Positions 27,578 through 36,843 of a stretch of DNA of 64,000 nt are shown in pieces. Position 1 is the stretch's first letter. The number at the start of each line of letters is the position of its first letter. The position numbers and the translations under genes are program-made. The DNA is from Flavobacterium sp. ALD4 (GTDB lineage: Bacteria > Bacteroidota > Bacteroidia > Flavobacteriales > Flavobacteriaceae): assembly GCF_002836475.1 (NCBI RefSeq), contig NZ_PJBJ01000030.1:620001-684000 (forward strand), given 5' to 3'. The notes under the pieces were generated by a model that saw only the letters and a program-made list of their open reading frames with translations, was not told the DNA's origin and did not search any database.

Positions 27578-28150
27578 TTATTTATCCGTTAATAGTTGCT
27601 TTAATTTGTCCCAACGCGGGTCAATATTCTCTTCTTTATCTTGTATTTTTTCTTCTTCAATTTTTTCTTCAACCTCTTCCTTATGCTCTTCCAGTATTAG
27701 TTCCTTTAGTCGCTCAAGAGCTTCCGTTTTTAAACTTCCGTCTTGCACACCTGGATGAACTCGTCTTAAAGGCACAGAAAGCGCAATCATTTCATATATA
27801 TACTGAGCAACATCTATTTCAAATTCTCCAAATGGCAGAACTAGTAATTCCTCATTCTCATTATTATATACGTCACCAAAACGAACTATCAATTTCATTT
27901 CCCCTTGTACCGGCAAATCAAAATCTTCACTCGTTAAATCACAAGGTACATTAACCGTCCCTTCGTGCTTGAAAATCAATTCCAGAATCGTGCTTTTCTT
28001 CTCTAAAACTACATTTACTTTGATGTCTGAATTTTCAAATTCATCATAATCAAAGGCTTCAAAGAACGCATTACTTATTTGATATTCAAAATGATGTTTT
28101 CCTAGCTTTAATCCCACAAACGGAATCAAATATTGTTTAGTCTTATTCAT
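27578..28150 (-). CDS. YceD/DUF177 family protein
   Basis: A 190-residue protein of the YceD family, conserved next to rpmF in most bacteria and linked to 23S rRNA or ribosome maturation. It begins MNKTKQYLIPFVGLKLGKH. The central part holds the family segment VPCDLTSEDFDLPVQG near residues 80-95, with CDLT carrying the usual conserved Cys. The C-terminus is highly charged (EEHKEEVEEKIEEEK). I placed the start at 28150; the 12 upstream codons are not family-like. A TATCTTTG -7 box (28184-28191, complement) lies upstream. Confidence 0.9.
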   Translation of the reverse strand: MNKTKQYLIPFVGLKLGKHHFEYQISNAFFEAFDYDEFENSDIKVNVVLEKKSTILELIFKHEGTVNVPCDLTSEDFDLPVQGEMKLIVRFGDVYNNENEELLVLPFGEFEIDVAQYIYEMIALSVPLRRVHPGVQDGSLKTEALERLKELILEEHKEEVEEKIEEEKIQDKEENIDPRWDKLKQLLTDK

Positions 28151-28234
28151 TTCAACAAAATTTTGCCCCAAACTTCGGGAGTGCAAAGATATAAAATTAT
28201 TACAAATCTAATAACGTTATTTATCTTTTTTTAT

Positions 28235-29284
28235 TTAGTGTTGTTTTTCCCTAACCTTTAAAGGTTTTTGACTGATTTCTATATATTGAATTCGGGAACG
28301 ATAAATATCTAAAGCGAGATAAACCGCTTCCTTAAAAGAGTTATAATCCGCAATCCCTTTTCCTGCAATATCATAAGCGGTGCCGTGATCTGGAGACGTC
28401 CTGATCTTATTCAAACCTGCCGTATAATTCACCCCGTTACCAAAAGACAGTGTTTTAAAAGGCACTAAACCTTGATCATGATATGCAGCGATTACCGCAT
28501 CATATTTTTCATATTGCCCACTTCCAAAAAACCCATCTGCCGCAAAAGGACCAAACACCAACGTTCCTTTTTCGAATATTTTTTTTAATGTTGGCTTTAA
28601 TATCACATCATCTTCTTTACCTATCACACCACCATCGCCGCAATGCGGGTTTATGCCTAAAACAGCAATCCTAGGCTTATTGATGCTGAAATCCTGAATC
28701 AATGCCTTCCTTATCGTTTCAATTTTTTCTTTAATCAATTCTTCTGTAAGTCTAGAGGCTATTTCACTTACCGGGACATGGTCTGTCAACAAACCTACTC
28801 TTAAATTACCCTGCACCATCAACATTAACGCATTCCCTTCCAGCTCCTGGCTTAAATAATCCGTATGCCCTGGGAACTTAAATTCATCTGATTGAATGTT
28901 GTATTTATTTATCGGCGCCGTCACTAAAACGTCTACCAATCCTTCTTTTAAAGCATCTGTAGCCGCAATAAATGATTTTACCGCATACTGCCCCACTTTA
29001 TCATCGTTAACTCCAAGATTCAAATCGACCCCTTCTCTCCAAAGATTCAGAACGTTAATCTTTCCGGGCAGAATCTGGTCCAGTTTATCAATTCCGTGCA
29101 GAGCAACCGTAGAATCTAAATTCTTTTTTATAAATGACATTATTTTCACATTGGCAAAAATAACAGGCGTACAAAGCTCTAGCATCCGTGAATCCTCGAA
29201 AGTTTTCAGCACCACTTCGCTTCCAATACCGTTTAAATCTCCTATTGAAATTCCAACTATTATATTTTCTGCTTTTTTCATCAT
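28235..29284 (-). CDS. pdxA: 4-hydroxythreonine-4-phosphate dehydrogenase
   Basis: NAD-dependent enzyme of the DXP-dependent pyridoxal phosphate pathway. The 349 residues show IVGISIGDLNGIGSEVVLK at the start, TAPINKYNI in the middle, the metal-binding FPGHTDYLSQELE segment and AAYHDQGLVPFKTLSF near the C-terminus. All metal-binding His and Asp residues are visible. It has a double Met start and either ATG is possible. It is divergent from ribE and 84 bp from the DUF177 gene. Confidence 0.95.
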   Translation of the reverse strand: MMKKAENIIVGISIGDLNGIGSEVVLKTFEDSRMLELCTPVIFANVKIMSFIKKNLDSTVALHGIDKLDQILPGKINVLNLWREGVDLNLGVNDDKVGQYAVKSFIAATDALKEGLVDVLVTAPINKYNIQSDEFKFPGHTDYLSQELEGNALMLMVQGNLRVGLLTDHVPVSEIASRLTEELIKEKIETIRKALIQDFSINKPRIAVLGINPHCGDGGVIGKEDDVILKPTLKKIFEKGTLVFGPFAADGFFGSGQYEKYDAVIAAYHDQGLVPFKTLSFGNGVNYTAGLNKIRTSPDHGTAYDIAGKGIADYNSFKEAVYLALDIYRSRIQYIEISQKPLKVREKQH

Positions 29285-29342
29285 TACCTCTAGTTATTTA
29301 TTACTAATTTTGAAGTGCAAATTTAGTAAAATAAAACAAGAA

Positions 29343-29930
29343 ATGTTTACAGGAATCATAGAAACCCTTGGTACCATCCAAGAAATACAAAAAGAGAAAG
29401 ACAACGTTCACATCACAGTGGAATCGTCAATAACCGCCGAACTCCAAATCGACCAAAGTGTCGCTCACAACGGAGTTTGCCTGACCGTGGTCGCCATAAA
29501 AGACAGCTCCTATACGATAACAGCTATCAACGAAACAATCAAAAAAACGAATCTGGGAAATTGGCAGGTCGGCGATAGTGTCAATCTTGAAAGAGCGATG
29601 AAACTAGGCGATCGACTCGACGGTCATATGGTACAGGGCCATGTCGACCAAGTTGGAACCTGCATTGTCGCAAAAGAAACTGGAGGAAGCTGGCTTTATA
29701 CTTTTGAGTATGACGAAGCACTGAGCAACATCACCATCGAAAAAGGCTCAATTACCGTAAACGGCGTAAGCCTCACGGTCGTGGATTCGAAAAAAAATCA
29801 ATTTAGCGTAGCTATTATCCCATACACTTACGAACACACTAATTTCAACACCTTTAAAGTAGGCACAAAAATAAATCTTGAATTTGATGTAATAGGTAAG
29901 TACGTGTCTCGATTATACGCAAACAAATAA
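29343..29930 (+). CDS. ribE: Riboflavin synthase, alpha subunit
   Basis: Enzyme that dismutates two 6,7-dimethyl-8-ribityllumazine molecules to riboflavin. With the start at 29343 it has 195 residues and begins MFTGIIETLG, the invariant N-terminus of the family. It consists of two similar lumazine-binding halves: the first with AHNGVCLTVV and the second with TVNGVSLTVV. Both carry the SLTV/CLTV signature, and the second ends in HTNFNTFKVG. The frame stays open about 450 bp further upstream, but that part is antisense to pdxA and was rejected. A -7 box TAATTTTG is at 29305-29312. Confidence 0.95.
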   Translation: MFTGIIETLGTIQEIQKEKDNVHITVESSITAELQIDQSVAHNGVCLTVVAIKDSSYTITAINETIKKTNLGNWQVGDSVNLERAMKLGDRLDGHMVQGHVDQVGTCIVAKETGGSWLYTFEYDEALSNITIEKGSITVNGVSLTVVDSKKNQFSVAIIPYTYEHTNFNTFKVGTKINLEFDVIGKYVSRLYANK

Positions 29931-29946
29931 AACCGTCAAGCCTTAT

Positions 29947-29986
29947 AAAAACAAAAAACCCAATTTAGATTGGGCTTTTTGTTTTT
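29947..29986. terminator. Terminator shared by ribE and a small secreted protein
   Basis: A long stem of A/T ending in ACCCAA pairs with TTGGGC, flanked by runs of A and T on both sides. It overlaps the last codons of the gene on the minus strand. Confidence 0.7.
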
Positions 29987-30249
29987 AAGTTATTCCTGTG
30001 AATGATATAAATCCCGCCTAAAAGCGCAATTACCACTAGTATCATAATACTTTCATCAATTGGAACAGGACAAGGAAGACATTCCCCAGGAAGGATAGGA
30101 GGACCGGGGTTTCCACTATCACCACCGTCAGTAGACCTGCCACACTCACATTCCCCAGTACCACCATCTCCGGGGTCCTGTGAGAAAACTGCCACCCAGC
30201 ACAACACCAGTAAAAGCGTTAATAAAAATCTTTTCGATACAATTTTCAT
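29965..30249 (-). CDS. Small secreted protein with PID-CTERM-like sorting tail
   Basis: A 94-residue protein starting at the ATG at 30249; the codon at the frame's 5' end is TTG and overlaps the -7 box. It has a signal peptide (MKIVSKRFLLTLLLVLCWVA, cleaved after VFSQ), then a Gly/Pro/Cys-rich stretch with six Cys, then VPIDESIMILVVIALLGGIY and a basic end. The Pro-Ile-Asp followed by a membrane helix and a positive tail looks like the PID-CTERM protein-sorting tail described in Bacteroidota from sequence families. Sorting to the surface would need a partner not seen here. Function unknown. It overlaps the ribE terminator. Confidence 0.7.
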   Translation of the reverse strand: MKIVSKRFLLTLLLVLCWVAVFSQDPGDGGTGECECGRSTDGGDSGNPGPPILPGECLPCPVPIDESIMILVVIALLGGIYIIHRNNLKTKSPI

Positions 30250-30255
30250 AATTTT

Positions 30256-30263
30256 CAAAAATA
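30256..30263 (-). promoter_or_regulatory. -7 box adjoining the start of the sorting-tail protein
   Basis: Read on the minus strand, TATTTTTG fits TAnnTTTG and ends 6 bp before the ATG at 30249. Transcription would then begin at or beside the start codon, giving a leaderless mRNA. No -33 TTG at ideal spacing was confirmed. Confidence 0.5.
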
Positions 30264-30405
30264 GGGAATCAATTTTTATAAAAAAAAATCTAAACTATTT
30301 ATTAAGATTCATTTAGTTCAACATCAAACTTAACATCATATTTTGTAAAAAACAAAACTTTTACTAAAGTTATGAATTTTGGACCAGTTTCACCTTTAAT
30401 ATGAT

Positions 30406-30440
30406 TAAAAAAACCCTTAAAATCTATAATTTTAAGGGTT
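30406..30440 (-). terminator. Terminator of the CAU tRNA
   Basis: AACCCTTAAAAT (30412-30423) pairs with ATTTTAAGGGTT (30429-30440). On the minus strand the stem is followed by a run of seven T residues. Confidence 0.85.
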
Positions 30441-30446
30441 ATACCG

Positions 30447-30520
30447 TGGTCCCACCTGGGCTCGAACCAGGGACCACCTGATTATGAGTCAGGTGCTCTA
30501 ACCAGCTGAGCTATAGGACC
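30447..30520 (-). tRNA. tRNA with CAT anticodon (Met or Ile2)
   Basis: A 74-nt cloverleaf on the minus strand. The acceptor GGTCCTA pairs with TGGGACC. The anticodon stem CCTGA/TCAGG holds loop CTCATAA with anticodon CAT. The T arm is CCTGG-TTCGAGC-CCAGG. No CCA is encoded. The loop is shared by elongator tRNA-Met and by tRNA-Ile2, whose C34 is changed to lysidine by TilS. The acceptor has C4-G69 and C5-G68, which in E. coli favour tRNA-Ile2. The identity is therefore open between the two; initiator tRNA is unlikely. Confidence 0.88.
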
Positions 30521-30662
30521 GGTTAGGAGTTTGCAATATTACTACTATTTTTCGTTTACTCCAAATATTTTTACCTCAGATTTTCAGTTAACGGCTATTT
30601 TACAGTTCCTGCAATCGAAAACGACTGATTATTAGATTTGTAAACTTTTCAACTTGGCAAAA

Positions 30663-31064
30663 TTATTTTATTTCCTGACACAACTCAATTAAAACACCAT
30701 TAGTACTGTTAGGATGCAAGAAGGCCACCAACTTATTATCAGCTCCTTTTTTAGGGGTTTCGTTCAACACAACAAAGCCCTCTTTTTTCAATCGGACAAT
30801 TTCTTCCTCTATATTTTCTACATCAAAGGCAATATGATGAATGCCTTCTCCTTTTTTTTCCAAAAATTTCGCAATAGGACTCTCTGGATTTGTCGCCGCT
30901 AAAAGTTCAATCTTATTTGGCCCGTTTTTAAAAAAAGAAGTCGTCACACCTTCACTTTCGACTTCCTCAAATTTATAAGCTGGAGCGCCAAAAAGCTTTT
31001 CGAACAATAAATTTGAAACTTCTAAATCCTTAACAGCTATTCCTATGTGTTCTATTTTTCTCAT
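30663..31064 (-). CDS. mce: Methylmalonyl-CoA epimerase
   Basis: Small glyoxalase/VOC-fold enzyme of 133 residues that interconverts the two methylmalonyl-CoA epimers in propionate and succinyl-CoA metabolism. Metal ligands fit RKIEHIGIAVKDLE (His6), GIHHIAFDVENIEEE and a C-terminal Glu in GVLIELCQEIK. Length and motifs are typical. It is monocistronic; the methylmalonyl-CoA mutase genes are not in this window. Confidence 0.9.
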   Translation of the reverse strand: MRKIEHIGIAVKDLEVSNLLFEKLFGAPAYKFEEVESEGVTTSFFKNGPNKIELLAATNPESPIAKFLEKKGEGIHHIAFDVENIEEEIVRLKKEGFVVLNETPKKGADNKLVAFLHPNSTNGVLIELCQEIK

Positions 31065-31286
31065 TGTATAAATATTCTACGGATTATTACTTACAAAATC
31101 AAACGCTCAAGCATAAATGATCTACAGTTGTAAAATTAAAGTGTATGTAAAATTAAACATTAAAAACTAAAAAGCATGAAAGGAGGAGCAAAAGTAAGCC
31201 GAATTGCAAACCCGTAATAAATTTATAAAAAATTTCAATTCCATTAATTATAATTGTTATTTTGTAACTTCTAATCCTAATTTGAT

Positions 31287-32936
31287 ATGTTGAAAAACAA
31301 TTTAAAATATATTCCCCTTCTATTGCTAATAGCTATAGTAAGTTGCGCAAAAAGAGGAACTATTACAGGTGGCTTGAAAGATAGTATCGCACCTATATTA
31401 AAAGTGAGCTTCCCTGAAAATTACAGCACGAACTTTAAAGGAAATGAGATTAAATTAGTCTTTGACGAAAACATCAAACTCAAAAATCTAAACAAGCAAT
31501 TAGTTATTTCACCCCCCATGAAGTACGAACCAATAATATCTCCTACCTCTGCAACTAAAACGCTGTCGATAAAAATAAAAGACACCTTACTGCCCAACAC
31601 AACCTATAGCTTCAACTTCGGCCAAAGCATAGCAGACAATAATGAAGGAAATCCTTTTAATCAATTCAAATATGTCTTTTCAACTGGTGACTATATTGAT
31701 TCACTGGCTTTGGGCGGAAAAATAAAAGATGCGTACAACAAAGAAGCGGAACCATTCGTTTCCGTTATGCTTTACGAGGCCAATGACTACTTTAACGATT
31801 CCATTGTTTATAAAGAAAACCCACGGTATATTACAAATACGCTTGACAGTCTGAAAACTTTCAAATTAGAAAATTTAAAAGCAGGTAAATATCTATTAGT
31901 AGCTATGAAAGATAAAAACAGCAACAATAAATTCAATCCTAAAGAAGACAAAATTGCATTCATCAAAGGCTTTATCACGGTTCCTAACGACACTATATAT
32001 GAATTGAGCCTATTCAAGGAAACATCGACTTTTAAAGCGGATAAACCTGTCCAGGCATCCGGGAACCGTCTTCTGATGGGCTATGAAGGAAATATGAAAT
32101 TGGCAAACTCGAGACCGAAGGTAACTTTGAAAAACGATACCGAAACCGTATCTACTATTATAACCCAATTCCCCAAAAAAGATTCGCTTCAAATATGGTA
32201 CAAGCCCATGAAGGCAGATTCCCTGGCCTTGAAAGTGATGAAAAACAAATATGTAGATGATTTCGTGTTTAAAATTAAAGAACAAAGAAAAGACACACTA
32301 AACATCTCTGCTTTATACGGTGGAACTTTAAATTTCAGGGACCGCTTTACTTTAGAAACAACAACTCCGCTGGTTCGCTTTGACAATTCAAAAATAAAGC
32401 TCACCATTAAAGATTCTGCAACAGTATCATTCACGACCGAGTACGACGAATTCAACCAGAAATTATTTTTTGACTTCAAGAAAAATCCTTCCGAGAAATA
32501 CACCTTCACCATTTTACCTGGCGCTTTAACTGATTTTTTTGAACAATCAAATGACACTTTGATTTATAAAGTAAATACAAAAAGCACTGCAGAATACGGA
32601 AATCTAAGAGTGATGTTGCAAAACGTAAAAAACTTCCCTGTCATTGTTGAATTGACAAATGCAAAAGGAGACCTTATTGCCAGCGAATATTCCGAAAGCA
32701 ATACTGCAGTTGACTTCAGCTTACTAGAACCTGCCTTATTTTCACTCAGCCTTATCTATGACGAAAATAAAAACAAAGTCTATGATTCAGGCAATTATTT
32801 GGAGAAAAGATATGCTGAAGAAGTGGTTTATTACTCAAAAGAAATAGATGTACGGGCAAACTGGGATGTGGAACAAGTTTTTGACGTCAGCATTCCTTAT
32901 ATTCCAGAACAGAAAAAGAAAGCGGCAAAGAAGTAA
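31287..32936 (+). CDS. Ig-like domain lipoprotein
   Basis: A 549-residue outer-membrane-type lipoprotein of unknown role. The lipobox is LIAIVSC with Cys20 as the lipidated residue. It is followed by an Ig-like (Big_5) domain starting around residues 35-110 (TITGGLKDSIAPIL, then NEIKLVFDENIKL, FNFGQSIADNN). The rest is beta-rich and ends in a Lys-rich tail (EQKKKAAKK). The arrangement is common in Flavobacteriia and tends to be conserved next to the downstream nitrilase-type gene, with which it is convergent here. No catalytic residues are apparent. Confidence 0.8.
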   Translation: MLKNNLKYIPLLLLIAIVSCAKRGTITGGLKDSIAPILKVSFPENYSTNFKGNEIKLVFDENIKLKNLNKQLVISPPMKYEPIISPTSATKTLSIKIKDTLLPNTTYSFNFGQSIADNNEGNPFNQFKYVFSTGDYIDSLALGGKIKDAYNKEAEPFVSVMLYEANDYFNDSIVYKENPRYITNTLDSLKTFKLENLKAGKYLLVAMKDKNSNNKFNPKEDKIAFIKGFITVPNDTIYELSLFKETSTFKADKPVQASGNRLLMGYEGNMKLANSRPKVTLKNDTETVSTIITQFPKKDSLQIWYKPMKADSLALKVMKNKYVDDFVFKIKEQRKDTLNISALYGGTLNFRDRFTLETTTPLVRFDNSKIKLTIKDSATVSFTTEYDEFNQKLFFDFKKNPSEKYTFTILPGALTDFFEQSNDTLIYKVNTKSTAEYGNLRVMLQNVKNFPVIVELTNAKGDLIASEYSESNTAVDFSLLEPALFSLSLIYDENKNKVYDSGNYLEKRYAEEVVYYSKEIDVRANWDVEQVFDVSIPYIPEQKKKAAKK

Positions 32937-33010
32937 GGCTTTCAGAGTGATGATTGGCGATTTTTGATTTTTGGTTTCTACAAGATTTGAAGTCAAAAAT
33001 CGCATTTGTA

Positions 33011-33778
33011 TTATCCTTGTATTTCAAAGTTATCTCCGTCACTCAAAAAATCCAATTTTAATCGGGTTTCTATCATTTTTTCTTTACTCAAATCAACTAA
33101 GAAAACACCCTCCGCTTGTTGTGGCTCAAGAATATATTCTCCAAGAAAATCGACTACTTGCGAATGCCCTACATAAGCATATCCGTTTTTGTCCTCTCCG
33201 GTCCTATTGACACCAACCGCATAACTCATGTTTTCAATTGCGCGTGCCCTAATCAATATGTCCCAAGCATTTATTCTTGTCTTTGGCCAACTCGCGACAT
33301 AAATCAACAAATCGTAATTCTCAATATTGCGTGAGAAAACCGGGAACCGCAAGTCATAACACACAAAAGGACATATCTTCCAACCTAAGTACTCTACAAT
33401 CAATTTCTGAGCGCCCTTGGAGTACACTTTGTCTTCACCTGCTAGTGTAAACAAATGCCTTTTATCATAATGTTGTATTTCTCCGGAAGGAAAGACAAAT
33501 AGCATGCGGTTATAATAATTAGCGTTTTCTTCAATCACGACGCTTCCTGTTATTGCCGCATTTTTGGCTTTCGCCAAAGATTGCATCCACAATACCGTTT
33601 CGCCTTGCATCGTCTCGGCAATAGTGCTTGGATTCATCGTAAAACCGGTAGTAAACATTTCTGGAAGAACGATTAAATCAACAGCGCTAGAAATAGTATT
33701 TATTTCAGCTTCAAAATAGGTTCTATTTGCCTGTGGGTCTTCCCAAACTAAGGAAGATTGAATTAAGACTACTCGCAT
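33011..33778 (-). CDS. Carbon-nitrogen hydrolase (YafV/omega-amidase-like)
   Basis: A 255-residue nitrilase-superfamily enzyme. The catalytic triad is Glu40 in VLPEMFTTGF, Lys106 in HYDKRHLF and Cys140 in CPFVCYDLRFP. The order and spacing match YafV and the eukaryotic omega-amidase Nit2, which act on alpha-ketoglutaramate or ketosuccinamate as part of metabolite repair. The exact substrate cannot be read from the sequence. It is convergent with the lipoprotein gene. Confidence 0.88.
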   Translation of the reverse strand: MRVVLIQSSLVWEDPQANRTYFEAEINTISSAVDLIVLPEMFTTGFTMNPSTIAETMQGETVLWMQSLAKAKNAAITGSVVIEENANYYNRMLFVFPSGEIQHYDKRHLFTLAGEDKVYSKGAQKLIVEYLGWKICPFVCYDLRFPVFSRNIENYDLLIYVASWPKTRINAWDILIRARAIENMSYAVGVNRTGEDKNGYAYVGHSQVVDFLGEYILEPQQAEGVFLVDLSKEKMIETRLKLDFLSDGDNFEIQG

Positions 33779-33875
33779 AATTTTTAATTTTGATAAAGAT
33801 AAAAAAACGTCTATTTTTAAAGTATGTAACTTTCAAATTTTGTAAAGCCAAAATATGTAAACGCTACAGTTCTAC

Positions 33876-33942
33876 GCTCAGGGATAGCAGTGGAAATCCT
33901 TTTATGCAACACAATGGAATAACAGATTGCAGAGGGTAGCCT
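33876..33942 (+). ncRNA. Possible Flavo-1-like RNA element (degenerate)
   Basis: The region contains GGGATAGCAGTGGAAATCCT followed by a T-rich spacer and then GATTGCAGAGGGTAGCC. The two halves match the layout of the clearer copies at 41264-41345 and 55938-56024 (GATAGxAGTGxxATCC ... GCAACGxAxAGCAGG). It lies between the nitrilase gene and the sdh terminator. Confidence 0.35.
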
Positions 33943-33945
33943 AAT

Positions 33946-33981
33946 AAAAAAACGCATCCAAATAAATGAATGCGTTTTTTT
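33946..33981 (-). terminator. Terminator of the sdh operon
   Basis: AAAAAACGCAT (33947-33957) pairs with ATGCGTTTTTT (33970-33980). On the minus strand this gives a GC-capped stem followed by T residues, 27 bp past the sdhB stop. Confidence 0.85.
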
Positions 33982-34007
33982 ATATATAAGAAAATTTTAA
34001 TCTAAAA

Positions 34008-34754
34008 TTATCCTTTTAAGCTTGCGCTTAAGTACTCTCTGTTCATACGAGCAATGTTCTCTAAAGAAATTCCCTTAGGACATTCTACTTCACAAGCCCC
34101 TGTATTTGTACAGTTACCAAAACCTTCTGCATCCATTTGACTAACCATGTTTAACACCCGATCGGTCGCTTCAATTCTACCTTGAGGTAACAAAGCGTAC
34201 TGGGATACTTTTGCCGCCACAAACAACATCGCTGAAGAGTTCTTACAAGTAGCCACACAAGCACCACAACCAATACAAGTCGCTGCATCAAAAGCAGAGT
34301 CAGCATCCTTTTTGTTAATTGGAATTGAGTTTGCATCAACAGGATTACCTGAAGTATTTACCGATATAAATCCTCCTGCATGTTGAATTCTATCAAATGC
34401 GCTTCTATCAACAACTAAATCTTTTACCACTGGAAATGCACCTGCACGGAAAGGCTCGATCGTAATCGTATCTCCATCGTTAAACATACGCATATGTAAT
34501 TGACAAGTCGTCACACCTCTATCCGGTCCGTGTGCTTCCCCATTAATATATAAAGAGCACATACCGCAAATTCCTTCGCGGCAGTCATGATCAAATGAAA
34601 CTGGCTGTCCTCCTTTGTTACTTAGATCCTCATTAAATACGTCAAGCATTTCAAGAAATGACATATCCGGCTCAATACCGTCGATTTGATAATCGACCAT
34701 TGCTCCTTTATCTTGGGCGTTTTTCTGACGCCATATTTTTAATTTAAGTTTCAT
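34008..34754 (-). CDS. sdhB: Succinate dehydrogenase/fumarate reductase iron-sulfur subunit
   Basis: Electron-transfer subunit of complex II, 248 residues from the ATG at 34754; the 8 upstream codons of the open frame are not conserved. The [2Fe-2S] ligands are Cys58, Cys63, Cys66 and Cys84 (CREGICGMC and TTCQLHM). Two further clusters are served by [11 protein letters not shown] (160-170) and [14 protein letters not shown] (215-228). The ligand spacing is that of the Bacteroidota/Wolinella fumarate-reductase-like branch. It is the last gene of sdhC-sdhA-sdhB on the minus strand, ahead of a terminator. Confidence 0.96.
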   Translation of the reverse strand: MKLKLKIWRQKNAQDKGAMVDYQIDGIEPDMSFLEMLDVFNEDLSNKGGQPVSFDHDCREGICGMCSLYINGEAHGPDRGVTTCQLHMRMFNDGDTITIEPFRAGAFPVVKDLVVDRSAFDRIQHAGGFISVNTSGNPVDANSIPINKKDADSAFDAATCIGCGACVATCKNSSAMLFVAAKVSQYALLPQGRIEATDRVLNMVSQMDAEGFGNCTNTGACEVECPKGISLENIARMNREYLSASLKG

Positions 34755-34830
34755 ATTTTTTAGTTTTGAAATTAGCAAATCTAATGCATCCGATTCTGAG
34801 ACCGTCCAGCATTCTTAATTTAACTAATTA

Positions 34831-36831
34831 CTATTTATAACTACGAGTTACCAATTTAACATTATCGAAAACCAACGCCTCTTTATGTAAAACAGCATCA
34901 CTTGGCTTCCCTTTGTACTCCCATGCAGCTACGTAAGCAAAATTTTCATCGTCACGCGTTGCTTCTCCATCTGCCGTTTGGTATTCTTCACGAAAGTGAC
35001 CACCACAAGACTCATTACGATGTAGTGCATCCTTAGCAAATAACTCTCCCAATTCAAGGAAATCAGCAACACGGGCTGCTTTTTCTAACTCTTGGTTGAA
35101 CCCTTTATCAGTACCCGGTACTTTTACGTCTTTATAAAACTCTTCACGTAAAGCAGCGATTTCTACAATAGCTTCATTTAATCCTTCAGCATTCCTAGCC
35201 ATTCCAACTTTGTCCCACATTATTTTTCCTAATTTTCTGTGGAAATAGTCAACAGAATGTGTTCCGTTATTGTTCATGAATTTTTCAATCTGATCTTTAA
35301 CTCCTTTCTCTGCCGCCTCAAACTCTGGAGAATTCGTAGATATAGGTCCCATTTTAATGTCTGGTGATAAATAATCTCCTATAGTATAAGGAAGAACAAA
35401 ATAACCATCTGCCAAACCTTGCATCAAAGCTGAAGCGCCTAATCTATTTGCTCCGTGATCTGAGAAGTTTGATTCTCCAATAGAGAAACAACCTGGTATC
35501 GTAGTTTGTAAATTATAATCAACCCAAGTTCCACCCATAGTATAATGCACCGCGGGATAAATCATCATTGGAGTTTTGTATGGATCTTCATCTACAATCT
35601 TGTAATACATTTGGAAAAGGTTACCATATTTGTTAGCAACTACTGCAGCTCCCAATTTAATAATAAGCTTTTCATCATTAGCATCTAATCCTTTTATGTA
35701 TGCTTGTTCTTTTCCGTAACGCTGTATTGCAGCAGCAAAATCTAAATAAACTGCTTCTCCTGTTTTATTAACTCCAAAACCAGCATCACTTCTTTCTTTT
35801 GCAGCACGAGAAGCAACATCACGAGGAACGAGGTTCCCAAAAGAAGGATATCTTCTCTCTAAGTAATAATCTCTATCTTCTTCAGCTAATTCCGTTGGTT
35901 TTTTCTTCCCATCTCGAATCGCCTGTGCATCTTCTAGTTTTGCAGGAACCCAGATACGACCGTCATTACGCAATGATTCTGACATCAAAGTCAGTTTCGA
36001 TTGGTGGTCTCCTGAAACAGGAATACATGTTGGGTGAATTTGTGTGTAACAAGGATTTGCGAAGAACGCCCCTTTCTTGTGTATTTTCCAAGCTGCCGTA
36101 GCGTTAGATCCCATTGCGTTAGTTGATAAGAAAAATACGTTTCCGTATCCTCCTGAAGCTATTACTACTGCATGAGCAGAATGTCTTTCGATTTCACCAG
36201 TAACCAAGTTACGTGCGATAATACCTCTAGCCTTTCCATCTACAATAACTAGATCAAGCATTTCGTGACGGTGGTGCATTTTTATTTTTCCACGACCTAT
36301 CTGACGGTTCATTGCTGAGTAAGCTCCTAATAGCAATTGTTGTCCTGTTTGCCCTTTTGCATAAAAAGTTCTAGAGACAAGTGTACCTCCAAAAGAACGA
36401 TTATCCAATAACCCTCCATACTCACGTGCCAAAGGAACTCCCTGAGAAACGCACTGATCAATGATGTTAGCAGAAACTTCAGCGAGACGATGTACGTTTG
36501 ATTCACGTGCACGATAATCTCCTCCTTTTACGGTCTCATAAAACAATCTGAAAACGGAATCTCCGTCACCTTGATAGTTTTTTGCTGCGTTGATTCCACC
36601 TTGTGCTGCAATAGAGTGCGCGCGACGTGGCGAATCTTGGAAACAAAAAGATTTTACGTTATATCCTAGTTCTGCTAATGTTGCAGAAGCAGAACCCCCA
36701 GCTAATCCAGTCCCAACAACGATAACATCAAGGTTTCGTTTGTTAGCAGGATTAACAAGATTAATGTGATTTTTATAATTTGTCCATTTGTCCGAAATCG
36801 GACCATTTGGAATTTTTGAGTCTAATGCCAT
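34831..36831 (-). CDS. sdhA: Succinate dehydrogenase/fumarate reductase flavoprotein subunit
   Basis: Catalytic FAD subunit of complex II, 666 residues. The FAD fold is [20 protein letters not shown]. The covalent flavin is expected on His72 in [13 protein letters not shown]. Near the C-terminal half are the capping-domain segment with the catalytic His/Arg, the substrate patch [17 protein letters not shown] and the helix [14 protein letters not shown]. Length and order are typical. It lies between sdhC and sdhB, 12 bp downstream of sdhC. Confidence 0.97.
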   Translation of the reverse strand: MALDSKIPNGPISDKWTNYKNHINLVNPANKRNLDVIVVGTGLAGGSASATLAELGYNVKSFCFQDSPRRAHSIAAQGGINAAKNYQGDGDSVFRLFYETVKGGDYRARESNVHRLAEVSANIIDQCVSQGVPLAREYGGLLDNRSFGGTLVSRTFYAKGQTGQQLLLGAYSAMNRQIGRGKIKMHHRHEMLDLVIVDGKARGIIARNLVTGEIERHSAHAVVIASGGYGNVFFLSTNAMGSNATAAWKIHKKGAFFANPCYTQIHPTCIPVSGDHQSKLTLMSESLRNDGRIWVPAKLEDAQAIRDGKKKPTELAEEDRDYYLERRYPSFGNLVPRDVASRAAKERSDAGFGVNKTGEAVYLDFAAAIQRYGKEQAYIKGLDANDEKLIIKLGAAVVANKYGNLFQMYYKIVDEDPYKTPMMIYPAVHYTMGGTWVDYNLQTTIPGCFSIGESNFSDHGANRLGASALMQGLADGYFVLPYTIGDYLSPDIKMGPISTNSPEFEAAEKGVKDQIEKFMNNNGTHSVDYFHRKLGKIMWDKVGMARNAEGLNEAIVEIAALREEFYKDVKVPGTDKGFNQELEKAARVADFLELGELFAKDALHRNESCGGHFREEYQTADGEATRDDENFAYVAAWEYKGKPSDAVLHKEALVFDNVKLVTRSYK

Positions 36832-36843
36832 TATAATTGAATA

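Noticed and set aside
28896..29342. N-terminal extension of ribE
   Set aside because: The upstream part is antisense to pdxA and does not look like riboflavin synthase; MFTGIIE at 29343 is the family start.
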